Shown here: piece after piece, positions 29,235 to 39,426 of the stretch
Position numbering within the stretch: the stretch's first letter is position 1
Layout: every line of letters begins with the position of its first letter
NCBI GenBank assembly: GCA_022414725.1
Contig: CM039466.1
Coordinates: 30,852,430 to 30,916,429, forward strand
Length of the DNA: 64,000 bases
Direction: 5' to 3'
Source: Microglena sp. YARC
Taxonomy: Eukaryota; Chlorophyta; Chlorophyceae; Chlamydomonadales; Chlamydomonadaceae
Position numbers and translations under genes: made by a program
Notes under the pieces: generated by a model
The model's database searches: none
Seen by the model: only the letters and a program-made list of their open reading frames with translations
What the model was told of the DNA's origin: nothing

Positions 29235-29409
29235 CACTGTTTTATTTCTTGCCTAACTGTCTCGGCTCTTTGCAAGGCTGCAGTGCACAAATCAGGCAGA
29301 GGGTAGGTGGGTGTGGTACGTGGGTGGTGGCAGGTGGGTGGGGGTGGGGGGGGCTCATGGGTGGGCACCTCATGTGTGTATGCATGCACCTCATGGGTGG
29401 GCACCTCAT
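29235..29409 (+). repeat. unit of the 21906-22680 tandem repeat
   Basis: TTTCTTGCCTAACTGTCTCG, GCTCTTTGCAAGGCTGCAGT and GGCAGAGGGTAGGTGGG, followed by G-rich spacer with CACCTCATGGGTGGG. Confidence 0.8.
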
Positions 29410-29612
29410 CACTGTTTAATTGTTTGCATACGCTTGGAAGCTTCCAGCAAGCTCCAACAGCCAGACGCTGGGTCCATCCCAAAGCATTGGGTTGCATTGA
29501 ACTGCCCGTAATACCAACTTTCAGACGCACTAGCTAGCTTCAGGGTTGGCAAAAGGATGGGGGAAAGGAGCTGCCTAGAAGCTGCCACGTGTAGCCCAAA
29601 AATTAAACAGTG
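29410..29612. mobile_element. MITE-like element R3, best copy
   Basis: 203 bp with terminal inverted repeats starting CACTGTTTAATT and ending AATTAAACAGTG (12 bp perfect). The inverse similarity extends inward to about 46 bp (CAGCTTCCAGCAAGCTCC against GGAGCTGCCTAGAAGCTG). No ORF and no clear target duplication. Confidence 0.75.
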
Positions 29613-29639
29613 CACCACGTGTGTGCACCTTATGTGTAG

Positions 29640-29795
29640 GGACAGGCATATCATATGATGTTGTCCAAAGGCGAGTATGACATCGTATGAGATCATACAA
29701 ATTGAATCATATGATATTGTATATAAATTGGTAACTTTAGCCTAGTCAGACTGCCGGCACCATACGATGGCATGATATCATGATGCCGTTACTCG
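29640..29795. repeat. R7 repeat fragment
   Basis: Several CATATGATATTG-type palindromic pieces and GCCTAGTCAGACTGCCGGCA in reverse sense. Confidence 0.6.
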
Positions 29796-29880
29796 TATGT
29801 GATAAGTATAGGGTGGCCAGTCAGCAGAATGCATACTTTCTCTATGTTTGTCAAGTTTGTGGCTGCTTCTTTCTTTTCAG

Positions 29881-29938
29881 GTACCTCAGTATTGCGGTTC
29901 AGAGGCAAGTCGACCTCCACAAAAAAAATCGAACTTGA
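29881..29938 (+). CDS. alternative candidate terminal exon of the GT47 gene
   Basis: After TTCTTTTCAG the frame in phase 2 reads YLSIAVQRQVDLHKKNRT then TGA. Joined to the donor at 25659 it gives ILR-YLSIAV in frame. A near copy of the acceptor with a different continuation is at 30337-30385 (YLRSAMLFLILLVVI, TGA). Confidence 0.3.
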
Positions 29939-30089
29939 TGCTGATGACAGCGCGTGCTAATGCGGACACAAGCAACTATCTATTTTCTCGAACAGCGCAG
30001 TTTTTGAGGAGATGTGTTGCTTTCGAGGCTGGTGTCGGTTGGGTCAGTTGGGTCCTGTCATGCCTCGTATTTGAGGCAACCCTAGAAGT

Positions 30090-30290
30090 GACAAGTCTTA
30101 TGCAACGTCGCAAGCGACGCGGAAAATTGGCGGAGGGTGTTCGCAACAGAAATGGAGCTGACCGAAGCCAGTTAGTTATATGACAGTTGGCTGACTTGCC
30201 GGGCTTCGTCTCGGTTGCCGGACAGGTGGATAAATGGGTAACCCTTAGAGCTCCCGCCCCCCAAAAGGGGGGGCTCCGCCAAAAACCACC
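30090..30290 (+). repeat. repeat R2 copy
   Basis: TATGCAACGTCGCAAGCGAC to GGGGGGGCTCCGCC, full-length or nearly so. It separates the two alternative terminal exon copies. Confidence 0.8.
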
Positions 30291-30336
30291 GAAATCTCCG
30301 CTTTCGCGAAGCTTTTCCCTGCTTCTTTGCTTTCAG

Positions 30337-30383
30337 GTACCTCAGGAGTGCGATGTTGTTTCTGATCCTGTTGGTGGTGATAT

Positions 30384-30385
<2 letters not shown>
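30337..30385 (+). pseudogene. duplicate of the 29881 terminal exon, diverged
   Basis: The upstream polypyrimidine tract GCTTCTTTGCTTTCAG and first codons are shared with 29866-29890; the rest differs and ends in TGA just before a poly-G run of about 28 (30387-30414). Confidence 0.3.
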
Positions 30386-30416
<31 letters not shown>

Positions 30417-30929
30417 GATTATAAAGCCAGTCAAGGCAGCTGCTACAGATTGATGGAACCAGTACTGTGGCGTGTCAATATGAGTAAACATGTGTAGGCT
30501 TGTCAAGTACAAAATTATGTAGATAGATTGTAGGATAGATTGGCGATATTATACGATGTATGGTACAATATAAATGCATACGTTATCGTATGATACATCG
30601 CACGACAATCTTGGGGACCAGAACAACATTGACATCCTCAAACACGCAACGCTGCTTTCTGTTTTCAAATGTGTATATATTTCATCCCCAAACATCCGAT
30701 TCTGATTTCTCCCAATACCGGTATGTTCAATATTTTCACATATGTATATATTATATCCCTAAACACACAACACTGATTGTTTTCATGCAGGTTTTATTTG
30801 CTGCGCCCAATCAAGAGGAAACCTGAGCCTAGCCAACTGCCCAAGACTCTGGGCATGAGCAACAGGCTGGCAGGCACCAAGGCTCATCAAGACTCTGGGC
30901 ATGAGCAACACATATTATTTCCATGGCTT

Positions 30930-31108
30930 TCTTTTCAGCTACGAGCAGCAGCTTCTAGACAGCTTCTAGGCAGCTCCCTGAGCCAGCCACTTGGCCAAGC
31001 GCCAAGATGTCAACAGTACAGGAAAGCTGGTCACGTCAGCTTCAAGGTGCATCAGGTTTGGCTGAGTAGCCAGTCAGGAGAGCTGCCTAGAAGCTACTGC
31101 TCGTAGCC
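30930..31108. mobile_element. R3-related TIR element
   Basis: AGCTACGAGCAGCAGCTTCT and CTAGGCAGCTCC at the left, inverted as GAGCTGCCTAGAAGC and TACTGCTCGTAGCC at the right. The interior includes CCAAGATGTCAACAGTACAG. A partial reverse copy is at 42361-42480. Confidence 0.7.
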
Positions 31109-31352
31109 CTGACAAGTCCTATGCAGCGTTGCAAGCGACGCTAAAACATTGGCGGAGTGCGTTAGCAACGGAACGAAAGGTGGCAACGGACTGGAACTGG
31201 CTGAAGCAATTTAGTTATGAGACAGTTGGCTGAGTGTCAGGCTTCAATGTTTCAGTCAGTCGGTCGGTCGGTCGCACGGACAGACGGACAGACGGACAAA
31301 TGGGTAACCGTGGGGCCTCCCGCCCCCCAGAAGGGGGGGCTCCGCCAAAAAG
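31109..31352 (+). repeat. repeat R2 copy
   Basis: ACAAGTCCTATGCAGCG to GGGGGGGCTCCGCCAAAAAG. Contains CGGTCGGTCGGTCGCACGG and (CGGACAGA)n. Confidence 0.85.
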
Positions 31353-31589
31353 AAAAGCGATGATGATTATTCCCTAGCTTGTCCCTGTTAGTTCCCAGGT
31401 AGCTCCTGTAGCCAGCCTGTTGCTCATGCCAGCAGTGTAACGATTCTGCTCCGTTACACGATTGCGACATCCGGCAAATGACAAAAGTTCATTTGATGAC
31501 CAAGTCCTCATTCTCTTGTACATATACCAGTTAGTTCCCAGGTAGCTCCTGTAGCCAGCCTGTTGCTCGTGCCGGTAGTGCCCCGTTGT

Positions 31590-31925
31590 CGGCGGACCCC
31601 CCTCTTCAAGGGGGCGGGAGTGGAGGGGGGATGCTAGTACATACCCACAAAGCCAGTTCCCACAAGCCAGATCTTCTATACCCTAAACCCTATTGCCTAA
31701 ACCCTTAACCCTAAACCCGAGGAGATCTAGCTTGTGGGTACTAGCTTCCCCCCACCAGCGGTAGCCACCGGGTGTTGCCCATTGTCCGTCCCACCGACCG
31801 ACTGAAAAATTGAAGCCTGACACATCAGCCAACGGTCTCGTAGCTAACACGCTTCCGTTGTCACCTGTCGCAAACACTCTCCGCCATTTTTTAGCGTCGC
31901 ATGCGACGCTGCATAGAACTTGTTG
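31590..31925 (-). repeat. repeat R2 copy interrupted by the telomere-core element
   Basis: R2 in reverse: left part 31590-31624 (GGACCCCCCTCTTCAAGGG), right part 31754-31925 (GTTGCCCATTGTCCGTCC to GCGACGCTGCATAGAACTTG). Confidence 0.75.
31625..31753. mobile_element. TIR element with interstitial telomere-like core, copy 1
   Basis: Ends GGGGGGATGCTAGTAC and GTGGGTACTAGCTTCCCCCC are inverted. Between AGATCTTC and GAGATCT lies a core of CCCTAAACCC, CCTAAACCC, TTAACCCTAAACCC. It is nested in an R2 copy. Compare 43129-43288. Confidence 0.8.
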
Positions 31926-32544
31926 CTGTTGTTGAAGGTCCTAACTTCGAGTTCTCCAATGAGATCCGTTAAGTGAGTCTGTGACGGAACGCTCTTATGA
32001 TCAGCAAATCAGACCAGGAACCGAACTATGATGGGCAACCCCAAACCAGGAGCCGAACTAACCGACATACCCAACAAACATAACAATGCGCCAGCTACAC
32101 CACACACGCAACAGGACAAGGCAGAGAGATCTCTCAGTCTCTCTCGTGCATTGGTTGCCCCCCCTGGTGGTAGTGGGTGGTGGCTGTGGTATTGGTAGCG
32201 GCAATGGTAGTGGATGAGCATTTCTGTGGTAGTGGCAATGGAAGTGGTCAGTTCCCAGGTAGACCCTCTAGCCAGGCACTGGCTTACAGCCGTTGCTATC
32301 AGCTTAAAATTGAAAAATCGCGGCGTGAGGTTGAAGGAACCTTCCCATTCGTTGGGGAATGGTTACATAGCTCCAGCTTTGGGCAGAGAACAAACTCGAA
32401 CTTGGTTACATAGCTCCAGCCAGCAATTTGGCTGCTCGCCGTCTTGGGCAGTAAAACTAATAAGCAGGGGAAATGAAATAGTGTTCAAAAAACAATCACC
32501 AAAGAACGAATAATGGGAAGTGCCCAAGGATCTGCTACTTGGTA
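31926..32544. other. intergenic, no gene recognised
   Basis: Contains GGTGGTAGTGG repeats (32163-32245) and a segment TTGGTTACATAGCTCCAGCC with AGCAATTTGGCTGCTCGCC (32398-32446), which recurs inverted at 38528-38580. Confidence 0.45.
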
Positions 32545-32870
32545 AGCAAGAAGAATTGTTACAAGGTTCTATACGCCGGCAATTTGGCGTCTACCGGTAA
32601 CCATCTGCAGAATACAATACTCCCCCCCGTGTGATATCCGCGGAAAGCAGGGTGTGTATCAGGGCCAAACTCATATCGATTATATTATTGTATGTATACA
32701 TGCGTCCAGGTCTCCGGCAGTTGAACGACTTGTCAAGGTACCAATAAGAATAATTGTTTCAAGGTTCTATACGCCAGGTTTGGCGTCTAACCGTCAGCAC
32801 ATTGCAGCGAACAATTACCCCCCGTGCGAGAACCACGGAAACCAGGGATTTCTACTTGTCAAGGTCCCAA
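32545..32870 (+). repeat. two-copy direct repeat of about 110 bp
   Basis: AAGGTTCTATACGCCGG and TTTGGCGTCTACCGGTAACC at 32563-32605 recur at 32759-32800 (AAGGTTCTATACGCCAGG, TTTGGCGTCTAACCGTC), followed by CCCCCGTG and CCACGGAAA in both. Confidence 0.75.
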
Positions 32871-33184
32871 TAAAGGAACAGGGATGATCCAAGTGAATGA
32901 GTGTAGCTGTACACCCGCCCACCTGGTGGTGACAGTGTGATTGGTAATGGGTCGGCACCTCCTGCTGACCTAATAGGGCGCCTAATCCCTCGTTCTGAGT
33001 GGGACAGGCTCCACCACATCACATCGAATCCGTCCATCAACACATATCTTTGAGGCAAAAAAAATGTTTTTACCCTCCCCCCCCACCCCCCCCCCCCCCC
33101 CCGCCCACCACCACTACCACACACACACACACAAACTAGACTCCCAGGACAAATAAGTAGTGTACCTGAGCATTAACCTATATT

Positions 33185-33290
33185 AGATTGTGAAGGGTTC
33201 AGTTCATCGGTGCTTTTCCATTTGAAGCCCCTCCTGTAACGGTGGGGCAAGTCCCTACTTGGCCTACCCCTGGACTAAAGCAGCATCCAT
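33185..33290 (-). repeat. dispersed repeat R1, partial copy
   Basis: GTTCATCGGTGCTTTTCC, GGGGCAAGTCCCTACTTGG and CCTACCCCTGGACT. Confidence 0.7.
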
Positions 33291-33334
33291 ACATACATTT
33301 GAGTTGCAAACAGTCCAATAGAATATGTAACATA

Positions 33335-33581
33335 TGTTATAGACCGGTTCTCCCGGTCCAGCTAGAGTGCCTTAGTGCTCCAGGTCTCCTGCCTGGAAGC
33401 TTCCATTGTAGTGCCTCTGCCCGATAGGGCCCGCACCTAGCGGTGGCAGTACCCTGAGGTACTGTCGCCTTTCCCTTCTTATACCTAGCATGTCGCCTGA
33501 CATGCTATCACGATTGTAAAGCACACGCCCTAGTCCCTTCCCTGTGAGAGTGCTTACGACATATCGCTCCGGAAAGCTAAA
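33335..33581 (+). repeat. left LTR (approximate)
   Basis: Begins TGTTATAGACCGG and ends GGAAAGCTAAA. It does not end in CA, so the boundary is tentative. Contains GGTACTGTCGCC and GACATGCTATCACG. Confidence 0.6.
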
Positions 33582-33911
33582 GGTTATCGCTCATCACTGC
33601 CGCCCCGTGTTCCACTGCAACAGACTTGAGCGCATCAAGTCTGTTATCCTGTCCGTAGATCCCGAGCTCCTGCGCACTTGCAGTGTCTTCAACAGTTGCT
33701 GGCGCAACAACCGAAGAAAAAGGATCTCAGGCCCAGAAACACTTCTGATCGCTAGGCACCCCCCTGGAACACCCCCCTCCCCCCCCCTCCACTGCGTCTA
33801 CCCATCAGTTCCCCTCTCCTCTCCTTCCGACACCCCTATAACACCGTCGGCCCCGCAAGCCAAACTCTCCCCCCCTCCCCCCCCATCCTGGACTCTCCCA
33901 GCCCTTCTCCA

Positions 33912-34334
33912 ATGGATGCACCGTCGGCAACCAACGCTACGGCATTCCATCAATGGCTGCAGGACATCTCTCAGGATATTAAGGTGATAGAGGATGAGAA
34001 TATAGATCTGCCCTTACCTCTCTTACACTACAGATCTAAGATCTTCATCTTGCACAACATGTCCCCAGCATTCAAATTGCAGTACGGTCGTTCCCATATG
34101 TCTACAGACCTCATGTACTGGCTCAAAGATGTTTATGCAGACTGGTATTTTCAGAACGTCAAGGACCCTTACACAGATCCTTGGCCATTCCCATGGCTAA
34201 ACATAGACCACTATCACAAGCCCAAAGATGGGGATTCACTGCAGCCTCTTGAAGACCCCTGCACAAGTTCTAAACAACAAACCCCACATCCAGATGACAC
34301 ACCCAGTACCCACTATGCTCTGAATGCAACATAA
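33912..34334 (+). pseudogene. Copia gag-like segment
   Basis: A 140-codon frame starting MDAPSATNATAFHQWLQDI, with the gag-like LTDLMYWLKDVY-type region (MSTDLMYWLKDVYADWY) and a hydrophilic tail. Ends at a TAA that is in frame with the protease. No CCHC zinc knuckle is visible, perhaps lost. In a working element it would form the capsid. Confidence 0.6.
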
Positions 34335-35610
34335 CATACCCGTAGCATATACAAAAACTGGATCATGGACACAGGTGCCACCTCACACATGACTGGGGAT
34401 CCCAGCCTTCTCTATGACATCAAAGACATAAACCCTATAAAAATCCTGACTGCCTCTGGCCACACCTAAATTACAAAGTCTGGCACAGCCCTCGTCAGAG
34501 GAGAAAATGGTAAACTCCACAAACTCCTCAATGTCCACCTCAATTCAGATCAGAACACACACAACTTGTTCTCAATGGCATCAGCTATCAAAAATGTACC
34601 CAACATGGAAATCCAATTCAACTCTCACGAAGGCACCATGACCATCAACAACAAAGTCGTCATCTCAGGACCAAAGAAACGTTACCTATACCTAGTCCCC
34701 GTGGTCAAACATGATCCTACACTGATCAGAGGATCAGAGTACACTACAGCTGTAGCCCTAGCAGCCGTTTCTAGGAAAACTCCTATGACAGCTGAACTCC
34801 AACACATCAGATTAGGACACCTAGCCTACAGTTCTTTAGCAAGGATGGCTTCAGAAGATATGGTCATTGGCAACGATATCACCCTCTGCATTCAACAAAA
34901 TGAGAAAACAAACCTGTGAAATCTGCATTCTCTCAAAAATTGACAAAAATCCCTACCCCACATCCCACACCAGAGCCACCAGACCCATGGGCATCATTCA
35001 CATTGACATGAGTGGAAAGATGAAAATCCCCATCCTCAATGGAAGCCTCTACTTCCAAGGCATTCTAGATGATTACTCCAAATACTCCATTGTTACATTT
35101 CACAAAACTAAGGATGCAGTAGCCAGTGCAACCATCACTGAGCTCGAACGGTATGAAGTCCTCACCCAGAACAAAATTGGGACAATTTTCTGTGACAATG
35201 GATCAGAATATATCTGCAACAGATTCAAAAACTGGTGCAAAAGAAAAGGAATCACCCTCAACTTTACAGTTCCAGGAAACCCATCTACCAATGGTGCAGC
35301 AGAACGCCTAAACAGAACTCTGCATGACAGATCCACAGCACTCCTCCTATCATCCAAATTCCCCAACAGGTACTGGGCAGAGATGGTCAAATATGCAAGC
35401 ATCCTCAGGAACCTCTCCCCCACCTCTGAATCTAACAAGACACCCTATGAAATGTTCCATGGAATAAAGCCTAAGATTGATCACCTAAGGACCATTGGAT
35501 GCACAGCATATGTTCATGTCCCACCTAAGTCAAGATCTTTCAAGTTCTCACCATCAGACATAATTACCAGACTCATTGGATACTCAGATTCAAGGAAAGC
35601 CACAGAGTAG
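34335..35610 (+). pseudogene. Copia protease and integrase
   Basis: Aspartic protease motif WIMDTGATSHM at about 34359-34391, followed by an in-frame TAA near 34468. The integrase zinc-binding motif is spread over a frame change near 34870-34915: HIRLGH in one frame, CEICILSK in the next. The catalytic core has IHIDMSGKM, FCDNGSEYI and NGAAERLNRT (the D, D and E positions), then TPYEMFHGIKP and GCTAYVHVP typical of Copia. The frame ends at TAGTAG (35608-35613). It would insert cDNA into chromosomes if intact. Confidence 0.85.
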
Positions 35611-36051
35611 TAGATAGACTCCTCACACAAAAAATTTGACGCCAGAGACCTCACTTTCAATGAATTTGAGACTTTGGCAGGTCGGAAAGGATTCCCAGGT
35701 GCAGATGCTGTGGTACTAGGAAACTATGAAGAGGATATCCCAGTAGAAGTTGATGATGATGATGCTATCCCCCCTGTACCCTCTGTCCTCACCCCATCTG
35801 AACTCCAGGAAAGGGAATACTACCTAGCCAGACTAGCTAAGCACCAAGCCAACCCACCAGTGTGGGGCTCCCCAGATGGTCTTTCTTTCAATCCTGATTC
35901 AGTATACCAACCTACTCTTACAGCACCAGCACCAAGCCTCATGCCAGCAGCCAGTGCACCCACTATCCACACTGTTGAACAAGGAGCTGAACACAACCCC
36001 CAGGAAAATGCAGATCCTCTTACCCCACACCTCCACCCTACCAAGAGCTAG
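35611..36051 (+). pseudogene. Copia linker between integrase and RT
   Basis: Continues in the integrase frame after two adjacent stops: FDARDLTFNEFE, a motif Copia proteins carry shortly after the integrase, then an acidic stretch (VEVDDDDA) and a Pro-rich segment. A frame change is needed near 36040 to reach the RT. Confidence 0.65.
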
Positions 36052-36928
36052 CTACCCCTCCAAGCCCTGACATTCCTCCACCACCAGAAATATACACATC
36101 CCTAGTTGAACCTAGAAGATCTGGCAGAGACAGACACTCACCCAACTTCCTAGCCTTCCTAGCTGCAGACCAAGTTATCATCCCCCAAAATGAGAAAGAA
36201 GCCCTATCTAGTCCCCAAGCTAAAGAATGGAAAGCTGCTATGCAGGAAGAATTAGAAGCACTTGCAGAAATGGACACCTGGTCCCTCTCAGAACTCCCCT
36301 CAGGAGCTAAGGCTATAGGAACCAAATGGGTCTTCGACATCAAACAATCAGTTGATGGAGAAATTGTCAGATACAAAGCAAGGCTAGTAGCCAAAGGATA
36401 TGCCCAACGCCCAGGCATGGACTATGACGAAGTTTTTGCACCTGTGGCCAAACATGCTACCATCCGTTACATCCTCTCCATGGCAGCTAACCCCAAGGCA
36501 TACCTAGCACAGTTAGATGTTTCCACTGCGTTCCTCAATGGCATAGTTGAAGAAGAACTGTACTGCACCCAACCACCTGGATTCGAACAAGACCACAGAG
36601 TTTGCCGCATGTGGAAATGCCTCTATGGTTTAAAACAAGCATCCCGCCAGTGGTACCTCAAAGTCAAAGAAGATATGACTGCTATAGGATTCAGAGAGGC
36701 AGACGTATACCAAGGCCTATTTGTGCTACCTGGCTCAGCCAACAAACCCATCATCTGGGTCCTTCTCTGGGTTGATGACTTCCTCATGCTGTCTATTGAC
36801 AAAAGCATCCTAGACAAGTACAAGAGCACCATCATGAAGCTGTACAAGACTAGAGACCTTGGTGACCCTTCAGTTTTTGTTGGCTATGAGATCACCAGGA
36901 ATGCATCCACTGGCACCCTACACATCAT
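36052..36928 (+). pseudogene. Copia reverse transcriptase, 3'-truncated
   Basis: Contains GTKWVFDIKQ, YKARLVAKGYAQRPG, DYDEVFAPVAK, catalytic QLDVSTAFLNG, CLYGLKQASRQWY and WVDDFLML (the usual Copia YVDD with Trp in place of Tyr), then DLGDPSVFVGYEI. It breaks off at TGTLHI, where the right LTR remnant begins, so the RT end and all of RNase H are missing. Confidence 0.85.
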
Positions 36929-37074
36929 CCTAGCGGTGGCAGTACCCTGAGGTACTGTCGCCTTTCCCTTCTTATACCTAGCATGTCGCCTGACATGCTA
37001 TCACGATTGTAAAGCACACGCCCTAGTCCCTTCCCTGTGAGAGTGCTTACGACATATCGCTCCGGAGAGCTAAA
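36929..37074 (+). repeat. right LTR remnant
   Basis: 146 bp matching 33436-33581. The first roughly 100 bp of the LTR are absent, as if a deletion joined the RT to mid-LTR. Confidence 0.85.
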
Positions 37075-37479
37075 ACATACATACATGTATAACATAACAT
37101 ACTTGCTAGATACCCAGGACAGATGAGCAGGTTCGTCAATGTCGTCCTTCTTGTTTTGCTTACTTGTGAAATCGCTAATTACGCCATGGAAACTCTAGGC
37201 CTTTCTACTAGAGACATTTATTTCGCTTTTTTTTGCCACATGCTTGATATCCGTGCCTTAGTAGCTCGTTCTGTTTTTCACGAAGCCCTTTTATGTGCTT
37301 TTTAATTTTCTATTTGGAGTTTCCCTCCAGGACCAGTTTCTGAGGTGTATCCTGCCCAAACACTCACTGCTGTTATAAAACTATCCAGCTGCTCCGGCGC
37401 TGTATTGGTCTCGGCATTGTTTTGCTGAGTATGTAACGACATATTCTCTCTCTTAGACCTGTTTCCAATAAATTGAACT

Positions 37480-37810
37480 TGGTTACATACCGGTAGCTTC
37501 AGCCAGAAATTTTGCTGTTTTGTTTTGTGCGACGCGCCGCCATTCCGTTGCTGCATGCCTGCATGGCGACGCATGGGTCCGGCTAGACTACTCGGGAAGA
37601 CCCCCCCCCCCCCCCCCTCCCCCCCCCCAGTCCCCGTCCCTGCCCGTCCCACAGCAAAAAAACGACAACCAGGGCTACTTTTTCAAATCTGAAAGAGGTT
37701 TTTTTAGCTGTATGGTTTCAGGCCTCCTCTAGGAACAGCGTTCTAGCGCATTTTATACCATTGTATAGCCTTTTATAGCTTTTAGGGCCATTTAGGGCAA
37801 AAACAAAAAA
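37480..37810 (+). repeat. R5 copy with C-rich and CG-rich neighbours
   Basis: A GCGACGCGCCGCCATTCCG patch (37528-37548), C runs (37598-37630), then the R5 segment GTATGGTTTCAGGCCTCCTC, GAACAGCGTTCTAGCGC, matching 23276-23420. Confidence 0.6.
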
Positions 37811-37812
37811 AC

Positions 37813-38193
37813 TCAGCAACATACAGGCAATAGGTTCCAATCAAAGCATTCTTCTACAAATATATTTGATCCAATCCCTTCATACACAACTGAGCTCGAA
37901 CTCCAATACTCCATACATACATGGTAACATGGACACACATAGGTAACTTTGCAATATTCACATTTATTGCACATCAAATACTGTAGATGAATCCTTTTGT
38001 TCTCGGTTTGGGAAAGCAGGCTCTGAATATGTTTGGAATCATTAATCTTCCTTTTCAAAAAGTGCAATTTACTTACCAGATGATACCGCAGTCCGTAGAT
38101 ACTTATTTTGGCAGTCATTAACGACAGCGAATCCGAGTTGTTCAGGACGCTGCGCCCTCCGTCACAGACGCAACATCGAAAACTCTGTTGCAT
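37813..38193 (-). CDS. unidentified 126-codon ORF, Cys-rich
   Basis: Starts MQQSFRCCVCDGG and contains LHFLKRKINDSKHIQSLLSQ and CNKCEYCKVTYVCPCYHVC, which looks vaguely zinc-binding but matches no pattern I know. No neighbours support it, and the start lies in a repeat-like GACGCAAC segment. It could be a chance frame in non-repetitive DNA. Confidence 0.2.
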   Translation of the reverse strand: MQQSFRCCVCDGGRSVLNNSDSLSLMTAKISIYGLRYHLVSKLHFLKRKINDSKHIQSLLSQTENKRIHLQYLMCNKCEYCKVTYVCPCYHVCMEYWSSSSVVYEGIGSNIFVEECFDWNLLPVCC

Positions 38194-39084
38194 CTAAGGA
38201 CGCAGGCTATACAATTGGTTGCGTCTCAGCTCTGCGAGCTAGGGATCCTCCTGAAGTACCCTGGTGTGGTGTAGTAGTGTGTATTCTAGCAATGTTAACT
38301 CCACCCGCGGACAGTGATCAGTCTAAAGGCTAAACTATGTAATCAGGCTGAAGACTGAAACATTTTATCAAATACAATCAAATCAAACAAAATAAGAGAT
38401 GATGCTCGCAGCGGAAAAGAAAAACGGTGCTCTAGTCCGATTTACATTCAACAGGTTTATTCATTTCAACCATCCATGCACCATGCATGATAAGAGCATT
38501 AGAGCAATGCATTTTTTGTTACTGCCGAAGATGGCGAGCAGCCAAATTGCTGGCTGAAGCTATGTATTCAAGTTAAAGTTCATATAAGCAATGTAGTGAA
38601 ATGAAGATATACCAGTGTTCCATAAGTTTTTTGGACTTAACCAGACTTCAAATTAGCAATCGTCTAGGTCCGATTCCTGGGTCTGCACTAACTGTTGTAC
38701 ACGATTCTCCCATTCCAACCCCGGGTGGACCATAAAAACCCCGCAAAAAAGATAAAGCAGTGCAGCTTGCAGCATTTTGTAAAGTTGGAAAGAGATTTTC
38801 ACCCCAGGAGGTGGGCCTCCCAACACAAACCAGCAACACCGAGGATGCAGTTTGAATGGCGTTGCAAAATAAAAAGCAGAAATGCACTCATGTATCGCCT
38901 CGTTACGTAAGGCTGGCCTGTGGCATTTGCCGAGCCACCCTTCTGGGTTGAAAATCCTGTTGTCCGTTTGACCACAAGAAACCCTGGCCCTAGCAGGCCA
39001 CTGGGTCTGCCGTAAAACCTGGGTTCGGTCCTCTGCACTCTTGGAACGCCCCCATGACTTGTATACACAAGTACACAGTTTGGG
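38194..39084. other. intergenic, no gene recognised
   Basis: Only small repeat pieces: GACGCAGGCTATACAATTGG (38201-38222) related to the array at 40276-40412, and the inverse of 32398-32446 at 38528-38580. Confidence 0.45.
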
Positions 39085-39292
39085 GCGGAGCCCCCCCTTC
39101 TGGGGGGCGGGAGCCCCCAGTGTTACCCATTTGTCCGTTCGTCCATCCATCCATCCATCCGTCTGACAGCGATGAAGCCCGACACGTCAGCCAACAGCCT
39201 CGTAACTAACTCGCTCCCGTTGCCACCTGTCGCTCCCTCGCGATCACTCTCCGCCAATTTTTAGCGTCGCAGGCAACGCTGCATCGACCTTG
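39085..39292 (-). repeat. repeat R2 copy
   Basis: GGGGCGGAGCCCCCCC hairpin, CCCATTTGTCCGTTCGTCC, GACACGTCAGCCAACAG to GCGTCGCAGGCAACGCTGCA. Confidence 0.85.
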
Positions 39293-39347
39293 TCATATAT
39301 ACATACACATTTATGAACAGTTGAAAAGCCTGGTTAGTGTTTCAACA

Positions 39348-39426
39348 GTTTGAACAGGATACAAACCTATGCAAGAGAACCCAATTGATTTGTAGTCAAT
39401 CGCCTTAACCACTTGGCCACCGAAGC
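39348..39426 (-). tRNA. tRNA-Ser-like pseudogene, anticodon loop CTACAAA
   Basis: On the - strand: GCTTCGG acceptor, TGGCCAAGTGGTTAAGGCG (a good A box and D arm as in eukaryotic tRNA-Ser), anticodon stem ATTGA/TCAAT closing the 7-base loop CTACAAA, and a class II variable arm. The T arm contains GGTTTGTATCC, where GGTTCGAATCC is expected. The anticodon reads ACA instead of the AGA usual in this Ser backbone. The acceptor pairs poorly (GCTTCGG with TTCAAAC). The T loop and acceptor are degraded, so it is probably a pseudogene. Confidence 0.55.

Larger units (their letters stand above)
33335..37074 (+). mobile_element. Copia-type LTR retrotransposon, decayed and truncated
   Basis: Gag-like, protease, integrase, reverse transcriptase order identifies Ty1/Copia. 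The left LTR-like segment is 33335-33581 (starts TGTTATAG). The right one is a 146-bp remnant (36929-37074) almost identical to 33436-33581 with one visible difference. ACATA flanks both ends (33330-33334 and 37075-37079), a likely 5-bp target duplication. RNase H is absent. In-frame stops and frame changes show it is dead. Confidence 0.85.

Noticed and set aside
34332..35613. Nuclear stop-codon recoding to Gln
   Set aside because: Only a dead Copia element suggests it; frameshifts in the same element show it is decayed.
38653..39150. 165-codon - strand ORF
   Set aside because: Overlaps an R2 repeat copy and shares its hairpin; the remainder has no recognisable domain.
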